Assembly: GCF_030867095.1 (NCBI RefSeq)
Contig: NC_081835.1
Coordinates: 22,948,501 to 23,012,500, forward strand
Direction: 5' to 3'
From: Alligator mississippiensis
Taxonomy: Eukaryota > Chordata > Crocodylia > Alligatoridae
DNA: 64,000 nucleotides
The notes under the pieces were generated by a model. It ran no database searches. It saw only the letters and a list, made by a program, of their open reading frames with translations, and was not told where the DNA came from. The first letter of the stretch is position 1. Every line of letters starts with the position of its first letter. Positions 1 to 13,559 of this stretch are shown piece by piece. The translations under genes and the position numbers were made by a program.

Positions 1-245
1 TGGTGGATGGTGGCGGCAGCTGTCACATGCAGGCTTGCCCCTCTGCTGCTCTGGGAGCCGCCGCCATTACTCCCCAGTGGAGTGTAGTTTTAAAACATGC
101 TGGATTTTTGAAAATTCTGGATTTTTGATATCCAGACTTATGAGGTTATACTTTATAAATTTTCTATGTTTTTTAGGGGCCCCGCAGGCTGGATAGAATG
201 GCCTAGTGGGCGTGATCTGGCCCACAGGCTGTATTCTGCCCTCCC
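1..245. mobile_element. Degenerate repeat fragment, hAT-like
   Basis: The right part (ggcctagtgggc, gatctggcccacaggctg, attctgccc) resembles a motif that recurs at 23210-23255 (ggcctagatttggtccatgg, gccatattttgccc). This phrase is characteristic of a widespread sauropsid non-autonomous hAT-like repeat. The left end lies outside the window. Confidence 0.45.
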
Positions 246-1126
246 TGTCTTAACACCTCTTTACCCTCTTTGACCAGCCAGCGAACTAGTCCTCTTGTAT
301 TCCTGGTTTGTGCCTCTGATTCTTTTGTACTAAATCTTCCTCCCATCATCGCCACAAGAAACCACAGCATAATAAAATTAGAGCAGCCAATATGCTTCCA
401 GCAACAAAACACAGCGACACCAGCACTAACTTGTGTTCAATTCCATTCAACTCAAGCAAAATCTATTTCAGCATGTTTTCACAATGAATTATCAGTTGAC
501 TATTGCGAGGGAAACAGAAACAAGTTCTTCGGAACCAGGCCAATATTCATGGAGTAAAAACGTCTAGGCCCAATCTGCCAATTAGCATAAGACCAGCCAC
601 ACAGAGCTAGAGATTCCAGTCCTCAACAAACGGATTTCCACAGCTATGATCCAACTCGAATCACGCCAACTAACAAGAACACAAAACAGAGGATTGGAAG
701 GAAAGCTATTTCTGCAGTGCTGGCAACTAAAGGATGAAAGCTTTTTGATCTTGCCAGCATCCTTTTGTCTCTCCAGAAAAGGTAGTTGGCTACACCCATG
801 AAGCAGTAGTGTAATCAGCAGCCGCTAAATGACTCATTGGTAAAAGTGAAAAACCTATGACCTCATCTGGCAAGGAACAGGGTGAAAGCATAAGAAAAAT
901 ATGCCTGAGAGAGAAGAGAACATTGCCTTCTCCTCCTGTTTTCCCTCCTTCTCTACATCCAGTTGACAGTATACACTCTATGAGACGCCTAATGTTGGGG
1001 GTGAAGGGTAGGTTCACAACATAGCATTTCCAGAAAGGCTATCACCAACTATTAACTGAACTACTGCTAGTTAGAAGCTCCTGCAGGTGATGAATGCTTG
1101 TAGTAGTTTACAAACATTTTCTGGGA
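246..1126. other. Unannotated unique sequence
   Basis: I see no gene, repeat or motif here. The open frames are short and lack recognisable protein features. Confidence 0.6.
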
Positions 1127-1134
1127 CCAAACAG

Positions 1135-1325
1135 TAGAGTGGCCATCATAGAGGGCAGTCCGGTTGTCCTCTGTCCTCTACTGATATGAAACTGGATGCC
1201 TTTATGTCCTCTATTTTTCTCTTGAAGAGGAAAATAGAGGACATAAAAGCATCGGGTTTTGTATTTATAAAGAACAGAGGACAGAGTAGCAGAAAACCAG
1301 AATGTTTTCTATGATGGCCACCCTA
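1135..1325. mobile_element. Foldback hAT MITE with perfect 8-bp target duplication
   Basis: The two halves are inverted copies: TAGAGTGGCCATCATAGA opens the element and its near-complement tctatgatggccacccta closes it. The arms run almost to the centre (gatgcctttatgtcctct against agaggacataaaagcatc). CCAAACAG flanks both sides (1127-1134 and 1326-1333), the 8-bp duplication typical of hAT transposases. 191 bp, non-coding. Confidence 0.9.
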
Positions 1326-1333
1326 CCAAACAG

Positions 1334-4300
1334 TCCTGTAGTAACGCATACAGACCCCTTCCAGAGACACATGTCCACCATCCTGGCAGGGAATAGGAAC
1401 TTCTCATCACTCTCAGAGTAGCCAGAGAAGCATAAACAGCCAGGAGGTAGGAATGAATGTGTTATAGATATAGTCTACTTTGAATGACTAGCCTTCCTTT
1501 AACTCTAACCTGAATCTATCTTGATTGTACAGATAGCATCCCACTTGTTTCAAGGCATCTTTTAAATTCTATGATTTTTGCCTAAGATATAGTTTACATA
1601 CCCTTTTTTTAACCAGACTGTTGGAGAGCATGGATTTAATTACAATGAGAGCCAATGAATGGGATTGACCCCAAATGATATTTTAGTGGGTTCAGGCCTT
1701 CTGTTTTCATTTTTCCATGAATTCCCAGTAACATGAATTCCTAGAGCTCTGTAGCTAGTCACAATTTTAAAAAGAAACAGCATCACTCGGGCTACATTTT
1801 TTTAAATATTAAACAAAGCATGCAGAAAGTTGCAATTAAAATACTTTTAACAACGTGCAAAAATACATCCGACCTCCATCTGCCAAAAATAAATAGTTTG
1901 AAAACTCATTTCCCATCCTTGACAATGACGACTGTGTTTATGGCCTATTTCTGTTGCCTTTTTTTTTCTCTGCTATCACTGCCAGCTTGCGCCCAGTATT
2001 TAGAAATAAAACAGAAACACATTGAACTTGCTGAACTAGATGTTGCCACAGTGCAACTCTAATGGGCTTAGTGACCACAACCTACAGGGGCCAGAATGTG
2101 TCAACAGCAAAAGGGCCAACCTCAATCACTGTCTGTGCTTTTACAAAGTTGTTACATGTTTAATTCTTTGCAGCTTAGTTCTCCTGCTGTTTAGGCTGCT
2201 CAAAACCAAGGCTCATATATTGCAGCAGCCCTCTCTACCTCATATAATGCCACAAAGGTCCCAGCAGGAGACCTTTCAGTGGAGCAGACAAGCCACAGGC
2301 TAGGGCAAACAGGGCATCACAACTTCCTAATAAGATGACTTATTAGATTGGGAGCTTGACACAGCTCTTAGTTAACCACTTCATTTCCCAGCTGCCAAAA
2401 ACGTGAATTGCTTCTAACTCTGAATCAAATCAAATGGTGTATTGATTAGCAACAAACATTACTACCAGGAAAATCCCTCCTATTTGTCTATAAATAAGCA
2501 GACTGTAGCTTTCTGAAGTCATCTTTTATCATCATAATTATACACTGAATTTTCCCTTAATCTCAGGTTGCCAGTAGCCATTGATACAAAATTAAGTGTG
2601 CACCCATTGGATTGGTCACTGCATATTCAGGACTTTGAGTGTGGTTATGCAGGGCCAGCAGTGAAGTGGTTAAATGATTGAAAATGCAGGATCAGTTTCC
2701 TGCCTGCACTTGCACTGGCCTAAGGCAGTGCCTGCTGTTCAGGAGTGAAAGAGAGCGCCTTGCCTTGTCCCAGGTGGCAGACAGGCAAACCATGTTATTA
2801 AGAAGCAGAGATCACAAAACCTTGATCTTCAAAAAAAAAGGCCCCTAATTAGTCCCTAGCTTGAGAATAAATGGCATTCCACATCAGCCACGATGAAAAA
2901 GGCTCGTTCAGATTTCGTTAAGTAATTTCTACCATTGACAGTTTTTAGGACTGTGTTGGGACCTCTTGTCATTTGAGCCACTTCAGTCCAAAGAGCTCTT
3001 CTTTACCCAGCATTTCTGCTCAATTTAAAGTTTAGAAAATGCCTTTGCTGGTATACATGCTCTTCCTTAATGGAGATGTTGATGTCTTGACAATTAGCTA
3101 TGTGCCCTCACACTGCTGAGTGAATTCTCATTGCCCTCTCTGAGCCTGATCCAAAACCCAGTGAAGTCAACAAGCAAGCATCTTTCTAATAACTTGGTAG
3201 GCTTTACTCAGGCCATATTAGGAGCAGCATTTAAAGAATTAGAAGAAATTTTGGGGCATTCCTGTGACCTTGCTTTCAATTTAATGACATGTTCCCTCAT
3301 ATTTCTATTGCACTTTGATTTGGACTTAACTTGTTTTTTGAAAGCAGTACTTAAAAAAAAAAAAATCAGCTCACATCCTTGTCTAACTTTGATTCATAAA
3401 TGTTCCCAATTGAAAAAGCACCCTTATCCAAATCGTTTCAAGGATCACAAACTCCATCTAGTCGTACCATATAACCGAACAGTAGTTTTCAAGGACTTGT
3501 ATTGCCCAGAGGCTTTGGATCCATTTGATTTTATTTATCCCAGTAGTATCTGCTGTTATTCCTAACTCTGACTAGCAATTCTGGCATTATAGAAATCTGG
3601 AAAATTCATCAAACTGATGAAGGAATTCATATACCGGCTAGAATTTTAGTTTCATACCTTTGTACAGATTAAGTTAATAGTGTAAAGAATTTTAAACATA
3701 AACAACAACAAATGTGATAAATCATTTCTGAACTACTTTGCCAGAAAAAGAACAAAGTTCTTTTTTTTTTAAAAAAAGCAATTGTTTCACAAATGTTTCT
3801 TATGAAGTACCATTAAATAGTAATTTTACTCTGTTTTTATTTAAAACCTTCAAAAAAGATAGCTTGCCTTATACTTTTACCATTTTAAACTGTAATATAG
3901 GTAATCTGTAAAGCATTCTCTAACAGAAGGAAGAATGATCTTATTATAACAAGCTTCTAAGAGAAACTTTAGATCTTCCTCTAAGTGAGCATTATTCAGG
4001 AATATTTTCTATTGTCATGAATAAGGGGATTTGTTATTCTGATTGATTCTGCAAATAGGGCTTTGGATGTTTACTTTCTCAGCTTCCTGTTGTGCTACGA
4101 CTAACATGGAATATTGTTTGCTTCTCTGTGATTTAATATTGTCAGGCAATTAAAAGTCTACCAGGTATCATTTCTTTTAAGCGAAATTTTTAAGAGTAAC
4201 TAAAATTTGCTTTCCTGAAAGCTGGGTGTTTGTGTGTTTGTTTTCTGGATTTGGTATTCCCTAGATGGAACATACAGGCTGTACTTAAATTCAGATTGAG

Positions 4301-5564
4301 AGATTTTCCTCCGCATTATTTTAACCTGTATGTTTTATTGATTTGAGATGTAAGAAATTGCATGCCAAAACTTTGGTTATTTTAACTAGTTCTAAATAAG
4401 AAAGACTAGCATCAGTTTTGACAACAAACAAAACCAGTTTTTGTTCTATCGGTTATATTTAAAAGATTCCAATTTCAAACTAAACACAACTTGTGGTTAT
4501 TCTGTCAGATATTTATATAGCCACTGGGGCGCCATAGTTATGCACCGCATACATCATTGTATTTTTAAAATGTACTTAATGAACATTTTTTCTTTTCTGG
4601 TAACTACTTCATTGCCTTAAATGAATGCATTCCAATAGAATTTGTAACAAATGAGCACTTTGTGTTTGCATTAATGCCAAACACGTTTAACAAATTTTTA
4701 ACAAGGAACGCTGGCACCCAGCCAAACTCCTAGAGGGACACTGGAGGAATGCTATAAATTTAAACTACATTTTTACCTTTTCACTTAACTCAGCAAGTGT
4801 CTTAGGTGTCTTTGGCATCTCAGTATTGCAAGTTTTCTATTTCAGGTTGAATAACATTTTATATCTTAATTATTTCTCTTGTTGGCCTTCTTTGCTAGAG
4901 ACTTTTAAATCCATATAGCAGTCTCTGACAGGTTAGTATACTCTTTACAAACAGGCAGGTCTTTATTCATTCAAACTCTTCATTGTGGATCTAATTGTTC
5001 CCTCCCAAGAATTTTGGCAGTGAGAAAATTGCAAGAACAATGCAGGTGCTCAGGTTGCAGTAACAGAGGAGTTCAGCTTGTACAGAGCGTATTGCATTAA
5101 AGAATGTATTAATTAAAGGAAATTTACAGTGGGACACATTTCCATGAGACTTGTGTCAAAAAAAGAGGGAAAAAAAAACCATAAATGAAAACATAGTACC
5201 TAATGTTGTCCCTGGTATTGAGTTGCAAACTTCTGAATCCTGACCATGCTTGCAACTGCACTTCAGAGGAACGGGAAAACACTCCACAGAGTTCCCTTGG
5301 TTTGGGATGTGGAATTGCATTGGAGTCATGAACAGATTCTTGGCTGAATCCAGCAGCTGGGAGATTGGGCAGTTGTTCAGGTATGCCCACATGATACATG
5401 TCCTTGCAGACCTGGGGAATCACCTATTCTGAAATACATGTTGATATTAAGAGTAAGAAGTAGCTGAACAAACCACATGTTCACTTTTTTATGTGTAATT
5501 CAATAGATTAATTTCATTTTTATTATGTTATTTCAGTTGTATTCAAATAAAGGGGCTGAAAAAT
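1334..5564. other. AT-rich unique intergenic sequence
   Basis: No gene or clear repeat. A 144-codon open frame at 3131-3565 shows no family likeness. The phrase cctgatccaaaacccagtga near 3150 may be a scrap of an old sauropsid repeat. Confidence 0.6.
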
Positions 5565-5780
5565 AATAATGCTTAGCACTCATCCAAGAGCCTTAAAATA
5601 CATTACAAGCAGTAGCCTTGCAACTTCCTGTAAGGAAGTTCAATATTATCCCCATTGTATTGAAGAGCAGACAAGGTTACAAAAAAATTATGCGACAATC
5701 CCATGGGTAGCCAGTGAATCAGTGGCAGAATGAGGAACAGAATTTAAGACAACTGCGTGCCAGTGTTCTTTCTTTTTCTT
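5565..5780 (-). mobile_element. MIR-like CORE-SINE remnant
   Basis: Reading the + strand, tattatccccattgtatt, a purine-rich gaagagcagacaagg stretch, atcagtggcagaatgagg and aacagaatttaagac follow the order of an inverted MIR or CORE-SINE consensus (tattatccccattttaca, then gtggcagagc, then gaaccc). Strongly diverged, so very old. Confidence 0.6.
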
Positions 5781-7203
5781 TTCAGTAACTCATAGTTTAG
5801 GGTTGACCAAAAGCACTTAAGAATGCATTTTGATCTTAATTGGATTCAGATTACAATGTTGCATTCTATAGCACAGTTGAATAACAGGGGGCCACTTGAG
5901 AAATAGTTTATAAATGCTTCCTAATCTTGTGTTTGAATTATTGCTTTTTTGGCTACTTGTTTATACCAAGAAAATGAAATGATTTAATGTAATTTGTTAG
6001 GATTTTGATCATCATCATAATGAATTAGTCTTCCTAAGGAAATCACAGAATTCACTATAACAACATTTTTAAAGATTTTAAATTATAATGCAGATGTCTC
6101 GTTATAGATTGTTAAAAAACAGAAATAGCCCTACTGGGTTTTCATTAATGATACCTTTGTAGTACCAAAATTTGCTTAGATACCAATTTCCTAATCATAA
6201 ACTGGCTATTTTGTCTCTTGTGCTCTTGCTTGCTCTCCGACTCACTAATTACCATATCAGTTGTTGGCCTTTTATGTAGGTACCATGTGCAACAGGTTAG
6301 AAGAGGGCAATTTAAGCCTATGTGAATGGGTATCTGTTTTTTTTATCTGGGTGCTTGTTGCAAACATTTGGAAAGCATATGGAACATAATGGACATTAAC
6401 CCAGATGTCAAAAATAGCCTGTATTTTACTACTGTTATTAAACAGTTTCCCCTTTAACCCCTTTGTGTTTACCCTCTCTCTCCCAGCTTGTTTCTGCAAA
6501 TCACTACTGAGAGAAAAGAACTGGGAATAGAAAGTAGTAATCAGGCAGGTGTCTTTATCCAAAAGAAAAACAATCTGAAAAAACATTTGCAAACTACCAC
6601 ACTTTTATATCTTCATATCCTTGTGTGGTTTTCATCCAGTGCTATCTAATGGGCTTCTGGACATGCTTAGCATGTCTTGCTGGAGCTGGGCAAACTCAAC
6701 ACCACTAAATATTAGGCCCAGTATGTGTTGCCAGATTTTACTTTTGTTTTGTTTCAGTGGCTTATGCTATGCACTGCACTGAAGAAATACAAATATAAAT
6801 GTAATTTACTCAACCCTAGTTGGTATTTGACAGCAATATCCTTTTATATATTTATTTGACTTATTAGAGAAATATTCTGCATTTCCTACTTGCGGTGAAC
6901 AGGCTTTTGTTGTACTTCTAATATATGTATCGTTTCCTGACAAATGGCTCAGTTGACGGGGTGGGTGGGGTTTATGCAGGAGTTTTGTTATTGTGCTACA
7001 AATAGTACGTGAAAAGTTGCAAAACAAGAGGTTGCAATTTGTAGTTTACTGCTCTTCTTCACTTGCCTTGTTTGATCTAAATTCTTATTTTTAAATGAAT
7101 TTTAATGGCAAAGGCACTTTAGCTTGTAAAATATCAAATATATTGAGGATTCATTGTGATTATGTTCTAGTCACTTCCCCAACCTGTATGTGTATGTGTG
7201 TGT

Positions 7204-7206
<3 letters not shown>
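5781..7206. other. AT-rich unique intergenic sequence
   Basis: I see nothing recognisable here. The open frames are short and unconvincing. Confidence 0.6.

Positions 7207-7258
<52 letters not shown>
7207..7258. repeat. (GATA)13 microsatellite
   Basis: Thirteen uninterrupted GATA units follow a short TG-rich stretch (tgtatgtgtatgtgtgtgta). Perfect repeats of this length are usually polymorphic. Confidence 0.97.
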
Positions 7259-8167
7259 TTGTTGTGCTAATGTTTCTGGAATGTATGCTTCACATTAATT
7301 TATGGATTCACATAAAATAATGGGTGTTTCCTGTGCCTGTATATCTCTTTGAATGATGATTAAGAAATGGTTGAAACACAAAAGAATGGGAACTATGCAC
7401 AGTTTGCAAAACGTAATGTGGCTCTGACTTACAGTTTTCATAAAAAGTTTGCAAAGATTTTATGTGCCAGAACTAGTAACTTGATCTACTTTAGGAACTC
7501 CCTAGCTTTCCAGCTCTGCAGAAGTAATTTTTTTCCCTATTCAAAGGCCTGATCCAAAGACTGTTGTAGTCAGTATGAGAGCCATTTCACTCATTTTCTT
7601 GAGTTTTAGATTAGCCCTAAATGTTTTAACCAGAAGAAATGTGCCAAGGTCCTGTAGAGGATAAAGCTTTTTCATGTATGTATATGTTACATAAAATGTC
7701 ATAGGTAGCCACCCCACAGACATATACTTGTAAATAAAGATTTTTAAATCTTTGCATCGTTGTTTCTCTGCAGCACATAAACAGCACATAAACCCCTGCC
7801 TACATAAGTCTTAGCTGTAGGAAATACAGTCATTTGTAGTCAAATACTTATATTTACAAACAGATTCAACACTGTCAGCTGTGCTGAGATCAGGAGGATT
7901 ATGCTGTAACATATTTACTGTTGTTTTACATCTGAGATGTTAGAAATTTGTTGGTTATATGAAAGTAAGGCCGATAATTAAAAATGCGGTTAATGATATG
8001 CGCTTGTTCTTTTCTGGTAGCAAACCCAATAAATTGATGAGCAAATGTCCTGGATGGGAATTGTTTGGTTCCTCCCATTCATCTAATGTACAGATATACT
8101 GAATAAGACTAGTTCACTCAACCTTGTTCAAGAGTGTTTTCCAGAGCAGAGGCATAGTTAGTTGTGC
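7259..8167. other. Unannotated unique sequence
   Basis: No gene is evident. Short phrases such as ggcctgatccaaagactg near 7547 may be remains of old repeats. Confidence 0.55.
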
Positions 8168-8473
8168 TAGTCTGAAGTCAAGTAGAAGGCAGGGCAGATC
8201 TGCACCTTATGGACTAGCCAAAGTTGATATATATGTATATAGCACAAGTTTTCATGAGCTGAAACTCTTCATCAGATAGTGTGAAAAAGATATATATATA
8301 TAGATATATAGATATATAGCATAAGCTTTTGTGAGCTGAAATTCACCTCATCGTATGCTTTTTCACACTATCTGATGAAGAGTTTCAGCTCACGAAAATT
8401 TGTGCTATATACATATATATCGACTTTGGCTAGTCTATAAGGTGTGGATCTGCCTTGCCTTCTGCTTGACTTC

Positions 8474-8479
<6 letters not shown>
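8168..8479. repeat. Large inverted repeat (122-bp arms, 68-bp spacer)
   Basis: The left arm 8168-8289 and the reverse complement of the right arm 8358-8479 differ at about 8 of 122 positions with no gaps. Each arm holds tgagctgaaactcttcatca or its counterpart and caccttatggactagcc-like sequence, phrases of an interspersed reptile repeat. The spacer carries a third, more diverged copy (gcataagcttttgtgagctg). A diverged relative lies at 27285-27375. Confidence 0.88.
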
Positions 8480-8542
<63 letters not shown>

Positions 8543-8552
8543 GCTTCCTGTA

Positions 8553-8586
<34 letters not shown>
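8480..8586. repeat. Compound microsatellite (TA)n(CA)n...(TG)n(TA)n
   Basis: About 50 bases of alternating AT, then CA dinucleotides, an 11-base non-repetitive centre, then TG and TA dinucleotides. The tract is itself self-complementary around its centre and directly abuts the right arm of the preceding inverted repeat. Confidence 0.95.
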
Positions 8587-9417
8587 CACACTAGCCAAAG
8601 AGTGTATAAGTTGCAAATCTACCCTGCTTTGTACAAGAGTGTTTTGACAATTTATTGTAACTTTAGTTTTGTTGCTATTGAAATGAGTTGCATATCACCA
8701 TATGTAAACCTACTACCAGATATTAGACCCAGTCAAAAGATCATTGAAGTCAGTTGGCATCTTTCTGCTGACTAGTGCAGGCTTTGAATTGGGCCATCAG
8801 ACCTTACTTTAACTAATCCTATTTTCTTTAATAGCTTTATTTACATTAAGCAGCAGAATGTCCATCAGTACATGGTTGTAGGACAGAAATACATTTTAAC
8901 CCTTTATAAATCTATGATTTTTATTCCCATAAAACATCAGTCCAACTTCTTGCATATCAAAATGAACTTGCTTCTAATACTCTCAGTCCTGGAAGGTCAT
9001 AAGAAGACATGAGTATGTTTTCTTGTTAGGAGGTTCACTAGGAATAAAGGGCATTTCACATATGCCAGAGGACAGCAACACCATGCAGTATCTAGCCCTA
9101 ATCTCAGGTAGTAATTGCTGTTGTGTCTGCAGCCGAGGGAAAACAACTTTTCTTCTGTAAAAATAAAGTTTTTGTGTCAACATCTTCAGCATGTCTACTT
9201 CTTAGCTCCTGTTCATTTACATAAGATACAGAAACATGCGTAACATGTCTGAAATCAAAAAACCAGTGCTATCTCACATGTTTGTAATTCACAAGCAGCC
9301 CCATCTCTTTTGGATCTTGCCACAAGGTTAAACTATAGAGCTACTGACCATGGGCCTAAGTACTTGGATGATTGGCATGCTATAGCTATAATAGGTATTT
9401 ATTTGGTTCTTAGTGGA
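8587..9417. other. Unannotated unique sequence
   Basis: No gene is evident. Near 8725-8800, cattgaagtcagttggcat and tttgaattgggcc suggest a decayed repeat. Confidence 0.5.
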
Positions 9418-9668
9418 AGTGTCTACACATGCACTTAAATGCGCAGTAGATTCTTTTACTGAGCATTGAAGTGTCACGTAAACAACTGTGACTACGCTGC
9501 TGCACAGTAGTCTACTACATATTAAGCATCACTTAAAAACCATGCAACTGCACTACTGCACATTAGGGCAGCCTAATGCGCATTCATTTAGTACCTCACA
9601 TTTCAGATGCCAAATTTAATGCGCCTTAGACAAGGCGCAGTAATGTATATGCAAATGCACACAGTGCC
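9418..9668. mobile_element. Decayed MITE of the gcattaagcat family
   Basis: Segments tctacacatgcacttaaatg, atgcgcagtagatt, tagtctactacatattaagc and aatgcgcattcattta echo the element at 26228-26816 (atgcgcagcagaattagtct, gcattaagcat). Its ends are poorly preserved and I see no target duplication. Confidence 0.55.
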
Positions 9669-12600
9669 TATTAACCAAATTTGATTTAGGCAAACCTTCA
9701 TTGGGTGGGATGAGGGAGGATTTGGATATGTCAAACATGTTAATAATTGGAATGTTTTATTGTGTTACTGCAGTTGTCAGAGGAGCTGGAGAAAGTGGGA
9801 AAAATGCAGCACTGCAGAGTTATGGTGATAATCTATTGCAGTGGATCTCCAATCAACAGCTATGGCATCCTGGAAAAGATCCTAGGAACAGAAGATGAAT
9901 GCTAAGGTGGTTATCAGATGAAATGCTGCATAAATTGGTGTCTTCTCCATTATTTATTGTAGTCTATTATGAAGTCAAATACTTTGGAAAATAATGAAGG
10001 GGACTCAATCAGAAATTATAAGAACTTCATTTCCACCTTTAAAGTCTTGTGGGTTACTTAATTTTTGTTATGAAAACATCTGTTCAGGATATTATTATTT
10101 AATGAAGTTCAGTTTAATAGATTATTTAACTAATGTTGATGAACTGATATTGATTTTTAATATATAATTCAGGTTCTGTTAGGTGCAGTATCTTCATCTG
10201 CTGATTTTGCCGAGTCTGTTCTAAAGCATCACTTCTATTGCACTAGATTATCAAAGAGGTATTAGTAACCTGTTATACAATGGTGTTGGCATTAATCTTA
10301 CCCTCAGTTAGATGCAGGCTTTTCAGAAAAATAAGGACTAAGCCTTTGCCCTCCTCTGTTTTCTGATATCTACTCTTAATTAAGTAATCACATTTTGATA
10401 GCATAACCAGTATTAAGCTCTGGGCCAGGTTGGAAATGAAATCAATTTTTGGTACTAATAAATGCTGGCAAGGATTAGCCTAATGAAAATCTGGTGTGTG
10501 TCTCTGACAATGCATGGGGCATCTAAATTGATCGTAAACAATTTATGTACAAGATGTATCTATTTCTGGTTGGTAAAGGCTTGAGGTGTGTATATGTACA
10601 TATGAACATACATGCACACATACTCAAGGATATATCAACCTTTTACCAACCAAATGCATACAGGTATTTAACAATAGAAGCTGGGACTCATAAAAATATC
10701 AAGAATGCTGTGAATACAGTATATGCATTAGGTCTCTGTAAATGAAGGACCATTTGTCATTGTATTCTGTATCGAAAAACAGTCTCCAACATGGATCCCA
10801 ATTAATTGTTGATGTTAAAAAAGAAAATACCAATGAACGAAGAAATTCAAAGTGTCTGTATCAGAGTATTCAAGTAAAGCACATGCCAGGGAAAAGACGA
10901 ATTTTGAAGTCGTTATATGTAGTGTTGGGATGTAACTGGCAGTTAAATCTCAACCACTTCCTCAGCAAGAGGATCCTTACAACTTCATAAACATTTTCAA
11001 TCAGTCTGGCAAACATGTGCAAATGTTCAGCTGTTTTATCGAGGTATCTTTTTTGTCAGTGGAAGAAGTCCTTCCATGCAGATGGGAGCAGGAATAGAAT
11101 TATCTGCATTTTTAAAGGACAAACAAGGAATTTAAGCATGGGTGGCCTTAATTCTTAGTAGTTTTTCTTTGCTGCTGTAATAAAAGGATTCTAACATGGA
11201 TATTCCTGAAGTCTTGCACTGAATTTAGAAATAAAAAAATGTTATTTTTTTGAAACTGTTGGTGCAATTAACCCTGGACATCCTACTTGAGCCATACATA
11301 TATTAACCCCTTGAAAATGATTGTCTAGAAAACAGTATTTTATTTAATTGTACCCTCATTCTTGGTACAATTAAAGAGAAAGTTATTCAATCAGGGCTTC
11401 CTGCTTGATACTGTCATCTTCAGTAAATAGAATAAAATGTATAGAATTAGTAGAGCATAGATAATCCAAATTCATTCATGTTTAACAAGTTTGTCCTTTA
11501 ACTATCAATGGAGTTTTAGACCTTTGTTTTCAAAACAGCAAAGCTCTTGGAAGTTTATTTAGCACATATGACAAATGTTGCACTGGCAAACTCAGACAAC
11601 AAAACTAGTTTCTTGTGACAAATTTGTTGTCGTAGTAAGGGACAACTGTCTATGTCTCTTACAATCAGGTCTTTACCTTAACTCTACAACTGAATACTTG
11701 AAGTAGGAAATAAACTAGGGAAAAATAGGGTCATAAAAACAGAACTTGTATAGTTAGATATTTATATGTATGTGCCAATTTTGTCACAGATATTATTTTA
11801 GGGGCATTTTTTTTGCTCCACTCATGTTGGTAAGAGTATTGATCTAAACTTTTATCAGGGCCTACGGTTTAGCCCCTAAAGAAGAAAATTTTGTCTAACA
11901 TTGCATTTTTTTTTCATTTCATGTGATACTCTACAATGTTTGGAGAAAAAACTTTTCATATACTAAAATAGAATCTCGGGGTTTACAATAAACACTGTGA
12001 TGTTGGGAAATTATTTTATTTGAGCAATGTTTGGTAGTTTCCCCCCCCTTCTAAATGTAAAGAAGAAAACCAACTTTTGGTTAGTATTTAAGATAAATTA
12101 TTATTTTAGTGTGAGATCAAGCTTGTACTACATATTATTTCTTTCATTTCAATGTACAGTATTAATTTTGTATTTAATGAATTTTGTGTATCCAGTATGC
12201 ACGTAACTGCACATTGACTTTCATTTGAAAGTGGGTTTAAATTTACTTTTTAAACGGTGTTTATGAAAAGACCTCAAACGTGTTGATGCAAACTATATCT
12301 GCAATGTTTTTTTGTGTAGAGTGACGTTTGAATGTGATGTTCTGCAACAATGGGTCAGTATTCCCTATTTACCTTAGATCCACATTTGATAGTGCTTCTT
12401 GTAATAATTTCTTCAAGTGAGTGGCATGTTCTGGATTGTGATATTGATATGTGGTTAAGGACATTGATATGAAACTAAGGAATCCTTAGAAATTACCAGT
12501 GGGCATGTATTAGACAGTCATTGTAATTTAATGTCTAGTAGAAGTGTAAAGTACCAAGGTATTTAGAGTTCATAACATTGTTATCATGTGTATGGGAAGT

Positions 12601-13559
12601 ACTTAGTGTTGATCAGCTTGTTTATATTCATCAAATAAACTTTGTTCCTTTCTGAAACCAGTGTTATGTCATTAAACTAAGTTTAATGATGGTAAACAAG
12701 TGTGAGGAGAGATGTTTTCCACATGGTAAATCCATCACACTCTTCATTTTTCTAATTGCTACCATTCAAAGTAATTTATCTTCCTGTTGTTACTATCACA
12801 CAAGCCATTTAGGAGCCTAAGAAAGAAAATGCCTCCTAGGCCCAAACCCCCAAAATGCACACACAAGTGAGAGATTTACTTATGTGAGTAAGTGTTTGCC
12901 GAACCGGGCCCTTTCTCAGTAATATGCCCTTTGAGTGGGTTTCTAAAATGTAATATTTTATGTGACCCTCTCTAATTGCATAGAAAATTACCTTTTGTTT
13001 ATGTACTTTACTGACCATAAGGTGTGAAATTCTCTTCACAGTCAGCTCCTTTTTCAGTTGCCTGGTAAGTTGTTCCCCTTCCCCATTATGTTCACTTTTT
13101 TTAGAAAAGGAACTTTTGTTGGACAGGAATTTCTTACCTCATAGAACTCCCTGGACCGGCTCAGCGCGCACACAGCAGGAGAATAAAAGGTAAGTAAGTA
13201 TGCATTTTAGCTGGGTTATTTAAAAACACAGTCTCTTAGTTTTAAACTGTTTCTTTGCCTATAAATTAGTCTTCTTGGTAAGAGCAATACTTAGCTATGT
13301 GATACTGTACTTACATGGGATATTAAGTTGCACTATTAACTACAACTAAATGCACATTTATTATGTATTTTACTTATGTCTACCTGGCCTTGAGTGTAAT
13401 GCTATAAATTGAGTACTGATTGCTCATAATGTCTTCTTTCTAGATGGACTGTAATTGTTCATGAGTGTCTTGCTCTTTATTCAGACATTGCACATAATGG
13501 ATGAGAGTTCATCTGGCACATATAAGGGCTCATTCTTAATTCTTTATTCTGCTTTCATG
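9669..13559. other. AT-rich intergenic sequence
   Basis: Largely unique and AT-rich with no convincing gene or transposon. A short CpG-containing stretch at 13130-13190 ends in a consensus splice donor (aaaaggtaagtaagta) and might be an exon of an unknown transcript. Confidence 0.55.

Noticed and set aside
3131-3565. 144-codon + strand frame
   Set aside because: No recognisable motif, isolated in intergenic DNA, and of a length expected occasionally by chance.
8368-8775. Open frames of repeated Tyr-Ile and Cys-Val
   Set aside because: Translations of the TA, CA and TG dinucleotide tracts.
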